Positions 24,362-31,792 are shown, numbered from the stretch's first letter. The stretch is 64,000 bases of DNA from Pseudoalteromonas luteoviolacea S2607 (GCF_001625575.1 NZ_AUXV01000001.1:62001-126000), one strand, 5' to 3'. The notes: a model not told the origin generated them from the letters alone. Numbers and translations: made by a program.

Positions 24362-24459
24362 ATATAACGCCCAAATACCGGGCTTAAAAAGTTTGGCTAA
24401 AATAGCAAGGTGCGAGCTGAGCTAAGCTTTTTTAGTCCGTGTTGATTTGTTTGTTAGCT
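24362..24459 (-). repeat. attC site
   Basis: Boxes ATATAACGCCC and GTTAGCT, 98 bases. Confidence 0.85.
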
Positions 24460-24905
24460 GTACTTTGACACTTGCTATATATAACCAATGCAGATATACA
24501 AACTATCGGAACAAAAACAACATTAGACAATAATAAACCTACAACTTTTGCAAGCCAAAATACACCAGCAACCCCAAAGCCCTCGATATGAATAGACATT
24601 TTTCCGATAGCTACAACAATAGCCATTACTAAATAATAAAGAAACGCTAAACCCAGAAAGTAGCTCTGAGCCAAGAACCACATTTTCATAGAAGATATAA
24701 CCGCTTTACCTTTTTGTTTTAGTTCAACTGAACTTATAAATTGGCCTTGAAATTTAGAAATAGATCTAGGAACCAAATAGATTGATAGTATTAAAAATAC
24801 CATTCCCCCTGACCACCATTTGTCTTCAGTTGTGAACCATTTCATTAATAACAAAAGAGCAAAAAATAAAGTTCTTCCAAGAAAAACAACTTTGGAATTA
24901 AGCAT
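24432..24905 (-). CDS. Cassette: integral membrane protein, four helices
   Basis: 157 residues, AAAGGAAG ribosome binding site. Hydrophobic segments near residues 7-22, 33-48, 75-98 and 112-145. Its last dozen residues (QSTANKQINTD) are encoded by attC. Unknown function. Confidence 0.6.
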   Translation of the reverse strand: MLNSKVVFLGRTLFFALLLLMKWFTTEDKWWSGGMVFLILSIYLVPRSISKFQGQFISSVELKQKGKAVISSMKMWFLAQSYFLGLAFLYYLVMAIVVAIGKMSIHIEGFGVAGVFWLAKVVGLLLSNVVFVPIVCISALVIYSKCQSTANKQINTD

Positions 24906-24920
24906 AAACTTCCTTTGAAC

Positions 24921-25019
24921 AGCTAACGCCTGCGTAACAGGGTGAAATAGCTAGGCTAAAATTGGAAGCGCAGCGAACCAAGCCTAGCTTTTTTGGTCCA
25001 GTTGACGCATTTGTTATGT
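24921..25019 (-). repeat. attC site
   Basis: Boxes AGCTAACGCC and GTTATGT, 99 bases. Confidence 0.85.
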
Positions 25020-25358
25020 TTGAGCTCTCACTAAATCTAAAGCGACAGCTATTTGTATTTGATGTATTTTACTTAAATTGTGTAAATAATCATTAAGTTC
25101 AACTCGTTCTATTACTGGCTCTTCTTGCGCATCAAATCTATTGAGCTCAATATTTAGGATATAAGAGCCTGAAATAACCAGCACAAATATATCTTCGCAT
25201 TGCTCAGGAATATGATGCAGCACATAGCTATTTTTAACTTCGTGACCAGCGTTTATTAATATTCTGTTTAAGCGTTCAGATTTCAAATTTAAGATGGAAT
25301 TTGAAGCAAGTAACTTCTCCCTAAACTCGCACTCAGCTCTACTTCCAGTTAATCTCAA
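25014..25358 (-). CDS. Cassette: hypothetical protein
   Basis: 114 residues from a TTG with a GGGAGA ribosome binding site: LRLTGSRAECEFREKLLASN, then SYVLHHIPEQCEDIFVLVIS, then VALDLVRAQT. Alpha/beta and mixed charge. The VLHHIPEQ segment is distinctive, but I do not recognise a family. Confidence 0.55.
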   Translation of the reverse strand: MRLTGSRAECEFREKLLASNSILNLKSERLNRILINAGHEVKNSYVLHHIPEQCEDIFVLVISGSYILNIELNRFDAQEEPVIERVELNDYLHNLSKIHQIQIAVALDLVRAQT

Positions 25359-25375
25359 ATGTCTCTCCCTTAAAG

Positions 25376-25458
25376 ATAGCGCCCCAATAAGCGACGGATA
25401 ATAGTTGACTATAATTGTGAACGAGGTGAACGCACCCGACTTGATTGGCTTGTTATTT
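25376..25458 (-). repeat. attC site (left box eroded)
   Basis: GATAGCGCCCC where ATAACGCC is expected; right box GTTATTT. 83 bases. Confidence 0.65.
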
Positions 25459-25472
25459 GACGCTTACAAGCT

Positions 25473-25673
25473 CTACTTTTTGATTGCCTTAGTAACATCA
25501 GTATATGCTGAACTATCTCCTGCAGCATACATTGAAATATTCACATAAATAACCCCATATTCACTCTCAAACTTCCAACTCTCAAATTGATCCATTTCCG
25601 TGTCTATGAATCTAGAAAGTAAGGTAATCATTTGGGAAAATTCTTCATCTGTCATTTTTTTATTATCGGACAT
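25473..25673 (-). CDS. Cassette: hypothetical short acidic protein
   Basis: 66 residues: MSDNKKMTDEEFSQMITLLS, then EYGVIYVNISMYAAGDSSAY. A helix plus beta hairpin layout. No strong ribosome binding site. Unknown. Confidence 0.5.
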   Translation of the reverse strand: MSDNKKMTDEEFSQMITLLSRFIDTEMDQFESWKFESEYGVIYVNISMYAAGDSSAYTDVTKAIKK

Positions 25674-25699
25674 TGAATACTCTGAACCTTCTTTCAGTC

Positions 25700-25812
25700 A
25701 CATAACGCTTTGCTAAGGGGTAATTGACTGTTGGCTATTCTTGCGCGAAGCGCCAAACCAACTGTTAATTGTCCAAGTGAGTTTACGAACGAGCGTGAGC
25801 AATGTGTTATGC
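25700..25812 (-). repeat. attC site
   Basis: Boxes ACATAACGC and GTTATGC, 113 bases, with an extra GAACGAGCGTGAGC in the right arm. Confidence 0.75.
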
Positions 25813-26463
25813 ACCATTTTCCTCAAGCCATTCACAAAATATATCCCCTGAGTTTTCGTCACCAAACTCTGCGGGAGTTTTTACTATTTCTAGAGCTGTC
25901 TTTGGAATTGATGTTTGAAACTCATGAACAACCCAATCTTGAAACTTTAAGTTTGGCTTTACAGTAAATTCATTTTCCTTGAAGCTCTCGAAAGGAGTCT
26001 TATCAAAATCCTCATTCCAACAGATTTCATCGTAACCTATTGCAATTAACCTAAGAAAATCAACTGCATCATCAGCTAAAACGCAGGCTAAAATTGATCC
26101 CGAGCCAGAGCCAATATGAACAATTTTCTGCTCTCCATTATCATCAATCCAAAAAGCAGCTACAGAACCATCTCCACCTGTACGGGCAAATATGCGTAAT
26201 CTATTTTCAACACCTTTGTGCACAAAGTAAAAGTCATCGCTTTTTGCCTCAGCATAAAACTCGATTAAAGTTCCACCAGGTCTTTGAGAGTCAGTCCACT
26301 CATTTCTCATTTTCTCAATCGGGTAAAGGTAACCCACTCGACCAATTACTGTATCTTCAGCCAATCCGTTACTTTCAATCCAATCAAATAACTTAACTAG
26401 TGGTTCAGGTATGCTCATTGAATCAGGTAGGGTTTCTTGTATTGTTTTTTGAAGTAGATTCAA
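25807..26463 (-). CDS. Cassette: SUKH (SMI1/KNR4) family immunity-type protein
   Basis: 218 residues from a TTG at 26463 that has AAGGA about ten bases upstream; the first in-frame ATG is at 26418. MSIPEPLVKLFDWIESNGLA, then the beta core FARTGGDGSVAAFWIDDNGE, then IVHIGSGSGSILACVLADDA and VDFLRLIAIGYDEICW are the hallmarks of the SMI1/KNR4 (SUKH) superfamily. Bacterial SUKH proteins are mostly immunity proteins against contact-dependent nuclease toxins. No toxin is adjacent, so an orphan immunity role is an inference. Confidence 0.7.
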   Translation of the reverse strand: MNLLQKTIQETLPDSMSIPEPLVKLFDWIESNGLAEDTVIGRVGYLYPIEKMRNEWTDSQRPGGTLIEFYAEAKSDDFYFVHKGVENRLRIFARTGGDGSVAAFWIDDNGEQKIVHIGSGSGSILACVLADDAVDFLRLIAIGYDEICWNEDFDKTPFESFKENEFTVKPNLKFQDWVVHEFQTSIPKTALEIVKTPAEFGDENSGDIFCEWLEENGA

Positions 26464-26481
26464 GTGTAAATTTTCCTTGGT

Positions 26482-26583
26482 ATATAACGCCGCAATATGG
26501 GGCGAATTAAGTTTGGCTAAAATTAGCGAAGAATGAACGCCAGCCAAACTTTAGACGTCCCACACATAATTGCTTTGTTAGGT
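26482..26583 (-). repeat. attC site
   Basis: Boxes ATATAACGCC and GTTAGGT, 102 bases. Confidence 0.85.
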
Positions 26584-26588
26584 ATACA

Positions 26589-26854
26589 TTACTCACCGTA
26601 CTCAGATAAGTACAATTTAATACCGAGTTCTCTCATGATACTCATAGCTTTAGAGGATAAAATTGCGCCACCGCCACAAGCATTTTCCTAATAGAAAAGC
26701 CAACGTCGGCAATATAACTTGAAGGTGTTAAATTTAGAGGGTTTTCCAACAACCAACTCTCAAGCTCTTGAATCTGGACAGGAAGCTCCCAATCGTCTTT
26801 TGCTAAATGAGCTAGCTTTTCATTCGATTGTTCAACTTTGATATAAATTGTCAC
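26589..26854 (-). pseudogene. Cassette: hypothetical protein gene with frameshift
   Basis: The GTG start opens VTIYIKVEQSNEKLAHLAKD, then DWELPVQIQELESWLLENPL and SSYIADVGFSIRK. One A is missing at 26683-26686; restoring it yields NACGGGAILSSKAMSIMREL, then GIKLYLSEYGE and a stop at 26589. The rebuilt 88-residue protein with the GGGAxLS motif looks like a known cassette type of unknown function. Confidence 0.6.
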
Positions 26855-26869
26855 TCAAGTTCCCTATAT

Positions 26870-26978
26870 ACCTAACTCCGCCATAAGGGGCGACCTGTTC
26901 GTAGCTTGCCTTGTGTTATGGTAGAGAGCAGTGACAAACAAGGCAAACGGAGTGTTGGACGCCCTAGCCGATGTGTCT
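26870..26978 (-). repeat. Degenerate attC site
   Basis: Left box ACCTAACTCCGCC is good. The arms (GTAGCTTGCCTTGTG and ACAAGGCAAACGGAG) differ from the main type, and the right box is lost (GTGTCTT). Confidence 0.5.
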
Positions 26979-27006
26979 TTTACCAGCTATACCTTCATAG
27001 CTATGC

Positions 27007-27446
27007 TAGGCTTTTTCAAGAGCGACACCATAATTAATACCCAACAGCACCTTCTTTAAGGTCTCTTCGAAACTACCTATACAATAAAGCTGCTCATCTG
27101 GATCAGTGAAGATATAAAAGACGTTGTTATCATCTACAAGTAACAACATATGCTCATGGTGCGCAGATGCAATTGCAAACAGGGATGTACGTAAATTATC
27201 CCATTGGTTATTAAACTCGCTACTAAAGTCAAATGGTTCGGCCCAAAAACAGATGTCACTTGCTGCAAAATCCGTCCCAGAACCAACTTTACCGACTCTC
27301 AGGCTACCATATTCTGACAGTAATCAAACAGCGTTTTTGTAAGCTGAATTAGACATGTTTAAGGCTCTCTTCTTAACCTTGAATGATCGACCTTCATACC
27401 ACCCTGAATCGACAAATAACTGCTTGATATACTGCTCAGTGTTCAT
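27007..27446 (-). pseudogene. Cassette: SUKH-3-like immunity protein gene with one internal stop
   Basis: ATG at 27446 starts MNTEQYIKQLFVDSGWYEGR; the frame continues SNSAYKNAV, TGA at 27324-27326, then LLSEYGSLRVGKVGSGTDFA, FWAEPFDFSSEFNNQWDNLR, then LLLVDDNNVFYIF, and SFEETLKKVLLGINYGVALE to a stop at 27007. The pattern W-x(2)-R, SEYGSL, a DxxNVFY strand and a final EETLKKVLLG fits SUKH-3 immunity proteins. Apart from the TGA, all 146 codons are intact and in one frame. Confidence 0.6.
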
Positions 27447-27450
27447 GGAA

Positions 27451-27553
27451 GCCCAACGCCCAATTGAGAGGCAATAGTATAGTTGACCATAATATGAAGC
27501 GGAGCGAAATCAGCCAACTTAATTTAGTCCGCTTTTTGAACTGTTCGTTAAGT
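27451..27553 (-). repeat. attC site
   Basis: Boxes GCCCAACGCCC and GTTAAGT, 103 bases. Confidence 0.82.
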
Positions 27554-27901
27554 GTTTCTAACCCACCCAATACTGAGAACATAACGGTTACCTTCTTGGA
27601 CTTCAGTTACCTGATGTTCGCTTTCATCTGGTCTAAATAATTTAATACGCCTTGTTTCAAAAATAGGATTGACACAAATAAATTCACCTCCTACTTTAGC
27701 GCTTTTCAGCACTATATTTAAACGGTAATGCTTGCCACTTTTTACTGTATCTGTATGAGGCGCAATTCCACTACCTTTAGGGAAACGCAGTAAATAAGTA
27801 TCGAACTTTATAGGCCAATAAGCGCCACAAATCAGCATTTTATCGTAGCCCGATTTTTGCCTTCCTCGTTCCCAACGAAACAATCCTTCTAAAGACGACA
27901 T
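27548..27901 (-). CDS. Cassette: 2OG-Fe(II) oxygenase family protein
   Basis: 117 residues from MSSLEGLFRWERGRQKSGYD. FPKGSGIAPHTDTVKSGKHY, then RLNIVLKSAKVGGEFICVNP and ESEHQVTEVQEGNRYVLSIG give the double-stranded beta-helix with the HxD metal pair (PHTD), the distal His (EHQV) and a following basic residue for 2-oxoglutarate. Substrates of this prolyl-hydroxylase-like branch include proteins and small molecules. It is compact for the family (usually 180 or more residues), so it may be a reduced version. Confidence 0.7.
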   Translation of the reverse strand: MSSLEGLFRWERGRQKSGYDKMLICGAYWPIKFDTYLLRFPKGSGIAPHTDTVKSGKHYRLNIVLKSAKVGGEFICVNPIFETRRIKLFRPDESEHQVTEVQEGNRYVLSIGWVRNT

Positions 27902-27916
27902 TTCAACTCTCGAAAC

Positions 27917-28009
27917 ACCTAACGTTCTAATAATAAGAAAATTATAGGCTACACTGCGGCTGCGCGACAAGCCTATTATTTTACGTCCTTATTGATTGAC
28001 TTGTTAGGT
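27917..28009 (-). repeat. attC site
   Basis: Boxes ACCTAACG and GTTAGGT, 93 bases; arms ATTATAGGCTACACTGCGGC and GCCTATTATTTTACG. Confidence 0.75.
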
Positions 28010-28089
28010 GCATTTTTAATTACATGGCAAGCTATTTTATAAGCAGTAAACTCAGCCTGAGTCTTTCTAGGGTGGTCACTAGGAACAAC

Positions 28090-28335
28090 TTAAATAGCGC
28101 CTATAATTAAATTGCCAGATAACTCATTATTCGCTTTTTCTACGCCTTTTTTTATTTCATTAATATGATTATCTAAATCAAATTGAATTTTGCCGCCTAC
28201 TTCATCTTTGCTTAAAAGCTTGACTATTTTTATATCGTTTACAGCAGTGTCGGTAAATTGTATAGATACAAGAACACACCCTGGGCCAGTAACATGTTGA
28301 TAGCGATAAAACAAGCTTTCTTGAATTCTACCCAT
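28090..28335 (-). CDS. Cassette: hypothetical protein, probably shortened by a nonsense codon
   Basis: 81 residues: MGRIQESLFYRYQHVTGPGC, then VKLLSKDEVGGKIQFDLDNH, ending LIIGAI at a TAA. The same frame remains protein-like after the stop (VVPSDHPRKTQAEFTAYKIA) for about 25 codons until attC, so the true protein was probably near 110 residues. Good AGGAG ribosome binding site. Family unknown. Confidence 0.5.
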   Translation of the reverse strand: MGRIQESLFYRYQHVTGPGCVLVSIQFTDTAVNDIKIVKLLSKDEVGGKIQFDLDNHINEIKKGVEKANNELSGNLIIGAI

Positions 28336-28338
28336 TGC

Positions 28339-28433
28339 TCCTAACGCTCGATTAACGGTTAAAAATTGTGGTCTAAAATTGAGCTAAGCGAAAAGCCCGC
28401 AGTTTTTAATCCCGATTTAATTGCTTGTTAAAG
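28339..28433 (-). repeat. attC site
   Basis: Boxes TCCTAACGC and GTTAAAG, 95 bases. Confidence 0.75.
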
Positions 28434-28702
28434 TTATATTTACCAAATAACTTGTGAAAAGCAAACCAAGCCAAAACAATTAAAAACAGTATTATGAATA
28501 GCACAGTTACAGCCATAAACTCTGTTTGATATTGAAAAGGAGAAGCTAAACCATTGAATTCATCTTGGGCGAAAGAACAAGAACCTGTGCCTAACCTATT
28601 TTGAGTTAATGTACCTCCACACAAGGTTACGGTTAATGAACTGACTACGGCCAATATAATTATTATGACAATACAGATAATTCTCTTTGCTTTATCTTTC
28701 AC
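28406..28702 (-). CDS. Cassette: small two-helix membrane protein
   Basis: 98 residues from a GTG. Hydrophobic segments at about residues 8-28 and 62-82 flank a short periplasmic loop with Cys (GTGSCSFAQDEF). The tail KYNFNKQLNRD runs into attC. Unknown function. Confidence 0.55.
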   Translation of the reverse strand: MKDKAKRIICIVIIIILAVVSSLTVTLCGGTLTQNRLGTGSCSFAQDEFNGLASPFQYQTEFMAVTVLFIILFLIVLAWFAFHKLFGKYNFNKQLNRD

Positions 28703-28718
28703 ATTGAACCTCGAGTAG

Positions 28719-28790
28719 CTCTAACACCAGCATTTTCGGCAGTTTTGGAGCGCAGCGGTAAAACCATCCGGTAACATGCGCTTGTTAGCC
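28719..28790 (-). repeat. attC site (short)
   Basis: Boxes CTCTAACACC and GTTAGCC, 72 bases, with GGAGCGCAGCGGTAAAACC in the body. Confidence 0.6.
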
Positions 28791-28794
28791 ACTT

Positions 28795-29391
28795 TCACGC
28801 AACTTGCTCAATTCTGCATTTTTGGCACAGAGGGTAGCTTTCAACTAACTCTGAAATCAGCAATTTCATCTCAGAGAAAGAAGTTCCGTAAAGATAGAAA
28901 GCTGTTTCCGTTGGGCCTTGCCAGTAGCTATACACCTTGCCAACACCTTGAGTTAACCGATCAAGTTCACTGTAAACGTGATTTGAGTCACTATTGGTAT
29001 AAACCTCGTCGTCTAAATCAGTACCATTTAGGTAGATTGCCAACCCTTCCAAGGAGCCAAATTCGATTTCAAAATCAGTAGCTTCTATTGTGATTTTTGA
29101 CCCTTTTGGAACACCAATTTTCTCTAACGAAGATTTTATTAAACTAATGGTTGAATCTTCAGAATCAGGAACTTGGATTTCTACATCACAGCATTCAATT
29201 TCTCCAGATTGTGATTGTAGTGTTCCACCACCTGAAACCTCACACTTTGATTCCTTTGAAAGAATTTCATCAAGTGGATCCTCATAGATCTCTACACGAT
29301 GCATTGGTTGCAGACGAGCATTTACCGTAACCATAATAAATTGTGGATCAACCTCTACTTCTTTCTTTTTCCTTTTAAATAATCCAAACAA
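28795..29391 (-). CDS. Cassette: hypothetical protein
   Basis: 198 residues from a TTG with AAAGGAG eight bases upstream: LFGLFKRKKKEVEVDPQFIM, then VTVNARLQPMHRVEIYEDPL, CEVSGGGTLQSQSGEIECCD and ISLIKSSLEKIGVPKGSKIT. The C-terminal half starts a second alpha/beta unit. The MFGLFKRKK-type start and RLQPMHR motif recur in small bacterial proteins of unknown function. Large and intact for this array. Confidence 0.6.
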   Translation of the reverse strand: MFGLFKRKKKEVEVDPQFIMVTVNARLQPMHRVEIYEDPLDEILSKESKCEVSGGGTLQSQSGEIECCDVEIQVPDSEDSTISLIKSSLEKIGVPKGSKITIEATDFEIEFGSLEGLAIYLNGTDLDDEVYTNSDSNHVYSELDRLTQGVGKVYSYWQGPTETAFYLYGTSFSEMKLLISELVESYPLCQKCRIEQVA

Positions 29392-29411
29392 TGCGCGATC
29401 TCCTTTTGTAT

Positions 29412-29512
29412 AACTAACGCCATAATAAACAGCACAAAATAGCTGGCTAAAATTAGCAACCAAGGAACGCAAGCCTGCTGCTTTGCGTCCTTTGGTATAG
29501 CGTTTGTTAGTT
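29412..29512 (-). repeat. attC site
   Basis: Boxes AACTAACGCC and GTTAGTT, 101 bases. Confidence 0.85.
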
Positions 29513-29788
29513 ATACTTTAACCTTCTAAGCTCATTCGCATTTGGAAGTGGTTTTTCTGGCCTATTTAAGCAATACCTGCAATTTGAGTCACCACACTTT
29601 TTCTCTAACCACTTATTACAGTATGCACAAATATATGCATCATAATCATCGTAATAAATCACCTCCGAATTACAGTAAGCACATTTTTTAATGTCGGTAT
29701 CCATTACTTGACCATTTATTCGATAGCACCCAGCAATTATAACTGTACCATCGCTGGGGTTTTCTAAGATGAACTCTAAATCTTCCAT
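29507..29788 (-). CDS. Cassette: zinc-ribbon protein
   Basis: 93 residues from MEDLEFILENPSDGTVIIAG. CAYCNSEVIYYDDYDAYICA, then YCNKWLEKKCGDSNCRYCLN contains CxxC, CxxC and a further CxxC, a treble-type zinc ribbon. The N-terminal ~35 residues form a small strand-helix unit. It may bind protein or nucleic acid; no partner is visible. Confidence 0.65.
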   Translation of the reverse strand: MEDLEFILENPSDGTVIIAGCYRINGQVMDTDIKKCAYCNSEVIYYDDYDAYICAYCNKWLEKKCGDSNCRYCLNRPEKPLPNANELRRLKYN

Positions 29789-29792
29789 GTGC

Positions 29793-29892
29793 ACCTTACG
29801 CCCTATTAAGTGGCGGATAAAGCTTGGCTAAACTAGTGGGCAAAGCGAAACGAGCCAAGCTTTGCACGCCCCTCTTCACTAGTTTGTTATGT
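29793..29892 (-). repeat. attC site
   Basis: Boxes ACCTTACGCCC and GTTATGT, 100 bases. Confidence 0.8.
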
Positions 29893-29894
29893 TT

Positions 29895-30185
29895 TCAATT
29901 AAAGTTTATTGCTTTTTTTGACCACATTTTGTCAAAGTCACTTTCTGTTAAAAACTCACAAGTACCGTAACTCTGATTATTTAAATTATCATTTGTTATT
30001 ATACCTTCCGGTAGTTGACCATAAGAATCAGCTTGATGCTCTTCCAAATATTTCAGCAGTTCACCATTAGATTGTATCTCAATACTTCGAATAACTTCAC
30101 CTTGTACATTTATTTGCCAATAAGAAACAATGTTGTCATCCAAACCAATAGAGTTACCTTTCGAAGAGTATTTTACAAATTTCAA
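29895..30185 (-). CDS. Cassette: hypothetical protein
   Basis: 96 residues from a TTG next to GAGGT: LKFVKYSSKGNSIGLDDNIV, then YWQINVQGEVIRSIEIQSNG, then ESDFDKMWSKKAINFN. The beta-rich start (YWQINxxGEVxRSIEI) with a C-terminal helix is a compact unit common among cassette and immunity-like proteins; not assigned. Confidence 0.55.
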   Translation of the reverse strand: MKFVKYSSKGNSIGLDDNIVSYWQINVQGEVIRSIEIQSNGELLKYLEEHQADSYGQLPEGIITNDNLNNQSYGTCEFLTESDFDKMWSKKAINFN

Positions 30186-30200
30186 TTGAACCTCAGAAAA

Positions 30201-30301
30201 ACATAACGCCGCGTTAAACGGCAAAGTAATGCTTGGCTAAAATTAGCGAAGAGTGAGCGCCAGCCAAGCGTTTTACGTCATTTTTGATGCATTTGTCATA
30301 T
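30201..30301 (-). repeat. attC site
   Basis: Boxes ACATAACGCC and GTCATAT, 101 bases. Confidence 0.82.
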
Positions 30302-30676
30302 GCTTGTTTGATTAAATCTAATTACATCTTTATGGATACCATAAGCTAAATCAACACCCGATTTGGCATTTGTAAAGAATTGAATCCAGCCATTATTAAC
30401 ACCATCTTCCCAATCAGGAATTTCACCATACCTTTCAAGGTAAAGTGTAACTTTTAGATTTAAGCCGTTATCACTATCTCTTCCTAGAGTGTCATCAAAC
30501 CAAGTCGAACTAACCATTTTGTTTTTCTCGTAAAAGCCACAAGAAAAAGAATCTGTTGTTACTTTATAAAAACTCTCTTCTTCCGAATATTCTATATCTG
30601 GGCTAACACTTTTCAAAATTTCTAAACCTTGTTCCAAAGTGATGCCTAAAGGGATGTGTGGTGAAATTAATTGCAT
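30296..30676 (-). CDS. Cassette: hypothetical protein
   Basis: 126 residues from the ATG at 30676 (AAGGA ribosome binding site): MQLISPHIPLGITLEQGLEI, then FSCGFYEKNKMVSSTWFDDT, then RYGEIPDWEDGVNNGWIQFF. One helix, then beta strands with GWIQFF. It looks like an immunity-type protein, but I know no family for it. Confidence 0.6.
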   Translation of the reverse strand: MQLISPHIPLGITLEQGLEILKSVSPDIEYSEEESFYKVTTDSFSCGFYEKNKMVSSTWFDDTLGRDSDNGLNLKVTLYLERYGEIPDWEDGVNNGWIQFFTNAKSGVDLAYGIHKDVIRFNQTSI

Positions 30677-30688
30677 ATTTTCCTTAGC

Positions 30689-30801
30689 ATATAACGCCTT
30701 TGTAACAGGCATTTTTTGTGTAGTGGAGCTTTGCGGTAAAGTGGCGTAGCCACCGCAAAACGGAACGTAGCAAAAATGTCCTGTTAACAAACTTGTTATG
30801 C
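30689..30801 (-). repeat. attC site with a strong inner hairpin
   Basis: Boxes ATATAACGCC and GTTATGC, 113 bases. The centre has GCTTTGCGGT and ACCGCAAAACGG around GGCGTAGCC, a longer stem than the other sites. Confidence 0.72.
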
Positions 30802-30803
30802 AT

Positions 30804-31149
30804 TTATATGAGCCAACGCCACACGATACCATTAGTAGATTCGAATGATGGAACTAATATTTTTTCGTTCTCTCCGACTTCAGATATTAATACCCATCCC
30901 TCTGAATCTATGAAATACATTATAGGGTTCCATTTGCATTCCCAATACATCCATTTCTTTGGATATATCCCTTAAATGCTCTTCTTTAATTAGACTACTC
31001 TCTTGAATAGATAGCTCAATAAATTTAAGAATAGCCTCACCCGCTAGGGACTCACTTCTTGTGAAGCTTCCCCACAAATTAGGGAAATCCTCGCTCTCAC
31101 GTTTGATTTTTCCTACTTCGATATCTTTATATTTAAGCGTGTAGTTCAT
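30804..31149 (-). pseudogene. Cassette: hypothetical protein gene with frameshift
   Basis: The ATG starts MNYTLKYKDIEVGKIKRESE, then DFPNLWGSFTRSESLAGEAI to PYNVF. One extra base in a short T run at 30913-30915 breaks the frame; removing it gives FIDSEGWVLISEVGENEKIL, then VPSFESTNGIVWRWLI and a stop at 30804. The rebuilt protein is about 114 residues and resembles a common cassette type (DFPNxWGxFT, then IDSEGW). Function unknown. Confidence 0.6.
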
Positions 31150-31163
31150 ATGACTCTATTGAT

Positions 31164-31268
31164 GCATAACGCCGCAAATAAACAGCAAAAATTAGTTAGC
31201 TAAAATTGGGGAGACACGAACCAAGCCAACTGGTTTGTGTCCGCACTTTTTAATTTGCTTTGTTATGT
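31164..31268 (-). repeat. attC site
   Basis: Boxes GCATAACGCC and GTTATGT, 105 bases. Confidence 0.85.
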
Positions 31269-31592
31269 ACCGCGGTAAGCAGAACACTCTTTAACTATAT
31301 TTTCCAGAAATTCTTTTGATTCCTTGGAAGACTTAGGTGTAAAAACCTCACCTGGGTCTTCTGTCTTTCTACCATCAATTGTTAATTCAAAGTAATTAAT
31401 TTGCCCTTCAGCTTTTTCTACTTCTACGGAGAGCAAATAACTAGTTAATGCCCGATACTCTTCAAATTTCTCAAAGAAACAGACCTCATAAACAGGAACA
31501 TCGAGTTTTTTACCATAACCCACCAATTTGATAGATTGGAAACCGCATGAAGCCAACGAAGAAAAAAGTAAGATTGAAATCAGTGCTTTCAT
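31263..31592 (-). CDS. First cassette of array B: lipoprotein
   Basis: 109 residues. MKALISILLFSSLASC is a short lipoprotein signal with lipobox SLASC. The mature protein (GYGKKLDVPVYEVCFFEKFE, then YFELTIDGRKTEDPGEVFTP) is beta-rich with one further Cys pair. AGGGTG ribosome binding site. It stands next to attI-B, so it is best placed for expression from the candidate Pc. Family unknown. Confidence 0.6.
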   Translation of the reverse strand: MKALISILLFSSLASCGFQSIKLVGYGKKLDVPVYEVCFFEKFEEYRALTSYLLSVEVEKAEGQINYFELTIDGRKTEDPGEVFTPKSSKESKEFLENIVKECSAYRGT

Positions 31593-31604
31593 ATCACCCT
31601 AGGT

Positions 31605-31660
31605 ACATAACAAATTATTCTACGACAAAAGTCGCATAGCTACAGCGGAATTTCCGCCGC
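31605..31660 (-). other. Candidate attI-B
   Basis: ACATAAC at 31605-31611 gives the expected G-TTATGT crossover point beside the first cassette. Sequence from there (TATTCTACGACAAAAGTCGC) matches the leader of copy A. Confidence 0.55.
31645..31657. promoter_or_regulatory. Leader palindrome, copy B
   Basis: GCGGAATTTCCGC, at the same place as GCAGATTTATCTGC in copy A. Both arms changed together. Confidence 0.4.
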
Positions 31661-31677
31661 ATAGCAACGACTAACCA

Positions 31678-31705
31678 TGTATACATTTTATTATGCCAAC
31701 CGTAA
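31678..31705 (-). promoter_or_regulatory. Candidate Pc promoter of array B
   Basis: On the minus strand TTACGG, 16 bases, TATACA, directed into the cassettes and aligned with the copy-A candidate. Confidence 0.35.
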
Positions 31706-31754
31706 CAATAACTTGAATAGATGTCACCAAATTAGAATTGATAAAAGTACGTCA

Positions 31755-31790
31755 AATGTCGCATATCAATGATAATTGGTATGCGACATT
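31755..31790. repeat. Perfect 11-base inverted repeat
   Basis: AATGTCGCATA, 14 bases, TATGCGACATT. It lies between the candidate Pc and intI-B. Copy A keeps only the left arm. Confidence 0.5.
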
Positions 31791-31792
31791 AA

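Larger units (their letters stand above)
4981..31660 (-). mobile_element. Sedentary chromosomal integron: two cassette arrays in series
   Basis: About 26.7 kb of small genes, nearly all on the minus strand and separated by related attC-type sites. Array A covers 4981-13210 and ends at attI/intI remnant A (13.2-13.8 kb). Array B covers 13778-31612 and ends at attI/intI remnant B (31.6-32.2 kb). In integrons cassette genes point away from intI; here both intI fragments are on the plus strand to the right of their arrays, which fits. Neither intI can make a full enzyme. The attC sites share a core such as GGCTAAAATTAGCG facing CAAGCCTGCTG or CCAGCCAA, so the array was probably built by one lineage of integrase. 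Confidence 0.9.

Noticed and set aside
4981..31612. The regularly spaced repeats as a CRISPR array
   Set aside because: The repeats are about 30-158 bases, diverge from each other, are hairpin-like with RYYYAAC/GTTRRRY ends, and separate genes instead of short spacers. They are attC sites.
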